Source of the DNA: Hepsetus odoe
Lineage: Eukaryota; Chordata; Actinopteri; Characiformes; Hepsetidae
Assembly (NCBI GenBank): GCA_017165825.1
Contig: CM029369.1
Coordinates: 14,630,955 to 14,694,954 of the forward strand
Direction of reading: 5' to 3'
Length of the DNA stretch: 64,000 bases
Both the position numbers and the translations under genes were made by a program. The notes beneath the pieces were generated by a model. It saw only the letters and a program-made list of their open reading frames with translations. It was not told where the DNA came from and did no database searches. Numbering within the stretch: the first letter of the stretch is position 1; each line of letters starts with the position of its first letter. This document shows, piece by piece, positions 59,506 through 64,000 of this stretch.

Positions 59506-60093
59506 GTGTTTTTATCCATCATGACTGCAGTTAAATCTTATGTTCTTTTATTTGCCCTTTGATGGTGTGCTCTTGATAGGATACGATTTATGTTGAATTT
59601 TAGTTCTTATGGTTCAGCTATTAACTATATTAATTAACTACTAGTCTGTTCTGTGCCTCACTTCCAGAAGTCATATTTTCCATTATATATTTTTTATTTA
59701 TTTTAATTTTTTTAAGCCAGTGCTACTTTTTTTTGTGCTTTGTCTTTAGAAGATACAGATTTAATTATACTGGTAAATTCAGTAAAAGTGTGCTGAAGAA
59801 ACTTGTTTGTTCATGTGTTCTAACTATTTAGAAAACCTGCTTCTTTATTGGATGACATTTAGGGATACCAGCTTTTTAACTTTGATTTAGTATGATTCAA
59901 TCTCCAAAAATTAACTTTTTTTTTAATTGGATAACTTCATGGAACACCTGTCTGTTGAAACAGTGTTCGATTAAGGTTTTGTGTATGTTTGTATGACTGC
60001 ATCTCTATTGGTATCAATGTCTTTAACAAACATTAAGCTGTTCTGTAGCCAATGTTCTTTTGTGTTGCTTAAACTAAAGCTCTGCAATGTTTA
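59506..60093. other. Intergenic stretch
   Basis: AT-rich. Nothing recognised. Confidence 0.55.
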
Positions 60094-60328
60094 TGAAAGT
60101 GACTATTCTTGTCATTGCGAGGTCACAGCACACAGTGAACCACAACAAAATTGGACCTCTGCATTTAACCCCTGCAAACACTGCGCAGCTATGAAAGCTG
60201 CCTGCGGAGCAGTGACAGGGACGGTACCTTGCTCAATGTTACCTCAGGGCAACTTCCTGTTAAGGGGATTGAACCCACAATCTTCGACCATGTGGCCAAC
60301 TCCCTAACCATTAGGCCACCGCTGCCCC
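60094..60328 (-). mobile_element. tRNA-derived SINE, copy 11 (near full length)
   Basis: Minus-oriented, with 'tgaaagtgactattcttgtc', 'acacagtgaaccacaacaaa', 'cggtaccttgctcaatgtta', a B-box remnant 'ggggattgaaccc' and the head 'ttaggccaccgctgcccc'. Confidence 0.93.
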
Positions 60329-60654
60329 AATGTAAATGCATGTCCAGATCATTCCACCCTAAATGTCCCAGAGCTCCTTGCTCTTTTTCAGATGGTAGGG
60401 GAGTGAGTATATCCCCTCAAACTCCTCTCCAGTTACTAGTAGTTTAGCTTGTTCACTGATCTCACTGGTGCTGTTGAAGCATGCAGGAAGCAGTGCCAGT
60501 CATTAAGCTTCTCTCAAAGACAAGAGCAAGACAATAAAATTATTAAAAATCTTAAAAAATACCAACTGCCATGAAATGTGCAAAATAGTTCAAGACGTCT
60601 TCTGCCTCTCCGAGCTGAGAAAATGTTGGAAATATAACAGCATTACCATGGCTA

Positions 60655-60935
60655 CGCAGGTAGCATTCCCATATGGGCACCTAATTGGCACAATATGGGT
60701 CTAAAAATGGGTCCCACATGGGTCTGCACCCAAGAATTACATGGGGCCCATGTGGATCAGCCCAGAAAATGGGTTTTCTAATAATGGTAACGGTAATAGA
60801 TATTGGTTCATTTTTGATTCCCATTTGGGTCATAAATTAATGGGTAGAATCTGGATTCACTAGAATGGGTAAAAATGGAATTTTTTGGGGGCTCACATGG
60901 GAAACATGAGCTAGGGGGAACCCAGGTAGCCCAGA
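60655..60935. repeat. Diffuse 'atgggtc / cccacatgg' word repeat
   Basis: The words atgggt, cacatggg and their complements recur many times without a fixed period ('gggtcccacatgggtctg', 'catggggcccatgtgg'), giving a partly palindromic sequence. This resembles a known class of fish dispersed repeat, but I cannot name the family or its ends. Confidence 0.6.
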
Positions 60936-61168
60936 TCTTTCTTATACAGGGCGTGTGAGCATGATACCTGGGTAGTTCTGTATTCCCGGTTGGCATTCCA
61001 GGCTGTTGTTTTTCTAGTGTGTGAAAGTGGAGGGTGTGTTTGCAGGGGATGCTAATGAATGAGTGAAGGTGCATCATGTCACTTTGTGTGAAGTTTGCAT
61101 ATCGATCAGTTACTGTTATTGTATAGATCCTCCTTGAAACGCCATTCACTACCGACCTGTCGAGATCT

Positions 61169-61260
61169 GGACTCCACATGACCTCTGAAGGTGTGATGTA
61201 GTCTTTGGCCACCAGCTCATTAGCAGGAGATCAGATTGAGATCTGGGGGTTTTGTAAGTC
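61169..61260 (-). mobile_element. Tc1-like scrap (family A), C-terminal coding end
   Basis: 'actccacatgacctctgaag' and 'gattgagatctggggg' are the reverse of the family A transposase end and of the SPDLNPIE-coding segment, brought together by internal deletion. Confidence 0.65.
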
Positions 61261-61994
61261 AGTACATATCAAGTCATTTAGGCATTTGCCCCTTCAACCA
61301 GCTACACAATACACAGTAAAATAAAGCTGAACATGTCAAATTTCCAGTGTGCTGTTATTTGGGAGTATGATTTCACTCTGATTTAGTCTGGCGTCTGGAG
61401 TCCTGGAAGAAGAAATGGTTCTGGCATCCTGGTTGTGAAGGCTGTATGCTGGGAGAGGATGATGCCGGAGGGGTGAGTAGGGTCATCCAGTGCTGGTGGT
61501 TTTGTGGTGCAGTTTGCGATGTGACGTGGAGTAAGACCCCATTGACCTCCAGTAGCGACAGGAACCATACATTGACACTGGGCGCAACAAGAGCATCAGT
61601 ATTTCCACAACACAATCTCTAGAAACTTAATATGTCTGGAGTCCACACACAAATTATAAATAGCTGATGAACAAGCACCACACAAATATTCCATAAAGCT
61701 TGATAAATTGGAAGTTTTATGGTCTGGTAAATGTATAATATATTGCTTGATTCTTGTCAACTCTATGTAATTTCACCTTCTTTTTAAAACTTTAGCTTTG
61801 TGAATATTGAATTTTGTTACATTACTGTTAAAATCAATAACATAAAACAATCCCTGAATTTTTTCAATAATCAAAAACACATTTTTCTAAAGAACAAAAA
61901 AGAACACCAAGTAAATACAACTGTCTTTTTTTAAGCTTTTGCAAGAATTTAGTGGTTGGATAAAATCTGTGGAACATTTGAAATGATGTTTCTT
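61261..61994. other. Intergenic stretch
   Basis: No gene or repeat recognised. Minus-strand frames at 61373-61615 have no splice context. Confidence 0.5.
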
Positions 61995-62440
61995 CAGAAT
62001 CAGCGGTTCATCCATCTCCATTTCTTCCTGTACTTGGCATCTTTCTCTTTCACAACAACCGCCTTCATGTCCTCTCTCACCACTACCACAAATCTCCTCT
62101 TTGGTCTTCCTCTTTTCCTCTTACCTGGCAGTTCGATCCTCAACATTCTTCCCCCAATATAACCCTTGTCTCTCCTCTTTACATGTCCAAACCAATGCAA
62201 TCTCACTTCTATGACTTTGTCTCCAAAAAACGTCCAACCTGAACTGTGCCTTTAATACACTCATGTCTACTCCTGTCCATCCTCGTCATGTCCAACGAAA
62301 ATCTTAGCATCTTTAACTCTGACACCTCCAGCACCGCCGCCTGTCTTTCTCCGCCACCATCTCCAACCCATATAACATAACTGATCTCCTTACCGTATTG
62401 TAAATCTTCACTTTCACTGATCCACTGAAGCCCCACCTTG
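61995..62440 (-). mobile_element. LINE 3' fragment (reverse transcriptase tail)
   Basis: Two minus-strand frames, split by a frameshift near 62207, read LEVSELKMLRFSLDMTRMDR with GTVQVGRF, then RLHWFGHVKRRDKGYIGGRM and ELPGKRKRGRPKRRF. This is the C-terminal end of a non-LTR retrotransposon protein, the same family as 558-775. 5' truncated and dead. Confidence 0.78.
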
Positions 62441-62458
62441 CAATATACATGACTTAAA

Positions 62459-62520
62459 ATATCTGCTGCTAAAGTCTTGGTGTCAAATACCACAGCACTC
62501 CTTCAGAGGTCTTGTTGAGT
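62459..62520 (+). mobile_element. Tc1-like scrap (family A), 3' coding end
   Basis: 'atctgctgctaaagtcttgg' and 'cttcagaggtcttgttgag' match the last coding part of family A (compare 18009-18065). It lies just beyond the LINE fragment. Confidence 0.65.
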
Positions 62521-62577
62521 TCTTCCTTCAAAGAACATTGCAGTTGGCACAATGCAGTCAAGCACAGAGCATTCTCC

Positions 62578-62725
62578 TCACATCTGCCAAACAGAGCTAC
62601 GTGATTCATCAGAACACATTTTCACTACTCTAGCTTCTGATGGCGACAGGCTTTACACCACTCCATCTGAGGGTTGACATTGGTGATGTAAGGCTTGTGG
62701 TCATCTCCTCAGCCATTTAAACCCA
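62578..62725. mobile_element. Scrap of another Tc1-like family (G)
   Basis: 'gctacgtgattcatcagaac' and 'ggctttacaccactccatct' followed by 'ggtgatgtaaggcttg' match a transposase-coding segment, seen from the antisense side, of a further fish Tc1-like family. No ends. Confidence 0.5.
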
Positions 62726-62931
62726 TTTAAAGGTCAAGGGTGTTTGTGTTTTTCTTAGACACTATAAAGATATTACATTCTTTATTGAGAAATGTTCACA
62801 TATCGATGTCTAATCTTGTTTTTATTTATCTTTGGATAATAAAAGAACATGATTTAATTGCAGGTAAACAAGAAAAAATAAATAGATTTATTCATTAAAC
62901 AAAAGAGATCAATAAAAATGTGTTTATCTAA

Positions 62932-64000
62932 CAGGAAAAAGTTAGGACACCCTACCCCCAATAACTAGTGTCCCCTCCTTTGGCTGAAATAACCACAGTG
63001 AGACGCTTCTTGTAGCAGCTACCAGTCTCTGACATCGGTTTAAGGAGAGTTTGCTCCACTCCTCAGTGCAGAATTCTTTAAGCTGTGAGATGTTTGAGGG
63101 GTTTCTTGCAGGTACAACCTGAATCAAGTCACCCCACAGCATCTCAATGGGCTTAAGATCTGGGTTCTGACTCAGTCACTCCAGGACTCACATTTTCTTA
63201 GTTTTCAGCCAGTCCTTGGTGGATTTATTGGTATGTTTTGGGTCATTGTTGTGTTGCAGGGTCCAGTTCTGCTTCATGGTGGATTCTATGATGGTGAGCT
63301 AGCCAGGTTCTGCTGCAGCAAAGCATCCCCAAACCATGACACTTCCACCTCCCTGCTTCACACTGGGTATGAAGTTATTTTCCTGGAATGCTGTACTTTG
63401 TATACACCAGACATGTCCTCTGTTCTGGTGTCCAAATAGTTACATTTTAGACTCATCTGTCCAAAGAACATTATTCCAGAAGTCCTGGTCTTTGTCTACG
63501 TTCTCTCTGGCGAACTTCAGTCTGGCCTTGATGTTTCTGTAAGGGAGCAAAGGTTTCCTCCTTGCACACCTTCCATACAAGTTAAAGATGTGCAGTCTCT
63601 TTCTGATTATAGAGGCACTTTCGCATCAATAGTGTCAATAGTGGAGCCTGCTGTAGGTCCCATGATGACTTTGGAGACTTCTTTTAGCATCTTGTGGTCT
63701 GCTCTCGGGGTGAACTTGCTTGGATCGCCAGACCTGGGGATGTTGGCAGTTGTTTTTGAAGTCCACTTATAGACTATTTTCCAGGCAGTGGAACGGCTGA
63801 TTGCAAATTCTTTTGAGATCTTTTAAAATCCTTTACCATACTTATAAGCTGCTACAATCTTCTTTCTGAAGGTCTCGGACAGCTCATTTGATCTCACCAT
63901 AGTGTTCATTCTCATCTCAACAGTCAGGAGCACCAAACTAAATGAGGTTTAAATCAGGCAAACCTTCAAAATGCTGAGTAACAATGTTCTAGTGCTACAC
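62932..64000 (-). mobile_element. Tc1-like element (family H), cut by the window edge
   Basis: The left terminus 'caggaaaaagttaggacacc' is the element's 3' end. On the minus strand the sequence runs back through PSNISQLKEFC, a WTDES-coding site (about 63445-63460, first catalytic Asp) and the N-terminal helix-turn-helix start VRSNELSETFRKKIVAAYK near 63890. Frameshifts, stops and a deletion around 63640 break the gene. The 5' terminal repeat lies outside the window. Confidence 0.85.

Noticed and set aside
1..64000. Search for CRISPR arrays, prokaryotic operons, toxin genes and viral genes
   Set aside because: Tandem repeats lack the spacer pattern, genes are intron-split, and all mobile sequence seen is Tc1/mariner, SINE, LINE or MITE.

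Overview
The window is vertebrate nuclear DNA, almost certainly from a teleost fish. Genes are split by GT-AG introns. Introns and flanks are full of decayed Tc1/mariner-type transposons, at least eleven copies of one tRNA-derived SINE, LINE 3' ends and microsatellites. The three proteins read as orthologues or relatives of known vertebrate genes. Nothing bacterial, no CRISPR array, no rRNA or functional tRNA gene and no viral gene was seen.

Layout. 1-10.4 kb is gene-free and repeat-rich. At about 10.47-10.76 kb lies a CpG-rich block with GC and CCAAT boxes and a splice donor, a candidate promoter and first exon for the + strand gene downstream. 11-36 kb holds no coding exon I can support; it contains transposon relics, microsatellites and one convincing non-coding exon candidate (33867-34023). 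36.2-48.4 kb carries six coding exons of a 1151-residue RhoGEF with a C-terminal DH-PH module. 51.4-54.1 kb on the minus strand is translin (tsn, six exons, 227 residues), convergent with the RhoGEF. 54.8-59.0 kb on the plus strand is an ARL5 small GTPase (six exons, 179 residues, closest to ARL5A), head-to-head with tsn across a 750-bp GC-rich interval that contains a ZNF143-type site. 59.5-64 kb is again repeat-rich and ends inside a minus-strand Tc1-like element.

All three exon sets were checked by splice phase, and each sums to a whole number of codons. The genes have no obvious shared pathway: Rho-family GTPase activation, RNA processing in the translin-TRAX complex, and an ARF-like GTPase of the Golgi/endosome system. 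Their arrangement is notable for convergent 3' ends (RhoGEF and tsn) and a divergent shared promoter (tsn and arl5).

No clearly new biological system was found. The best leads are a 58-bp-arm inverted repeat with a second perfect hairpin inside it (35523-35770), a Cys4 knuckle just before the DH domain, the upstream-ORF and alternative-splicing potential of the RhoGEF gene, an inverted duplication flanking its putative promoter, and a 30-bp minisatellite open in a frame on each strand.
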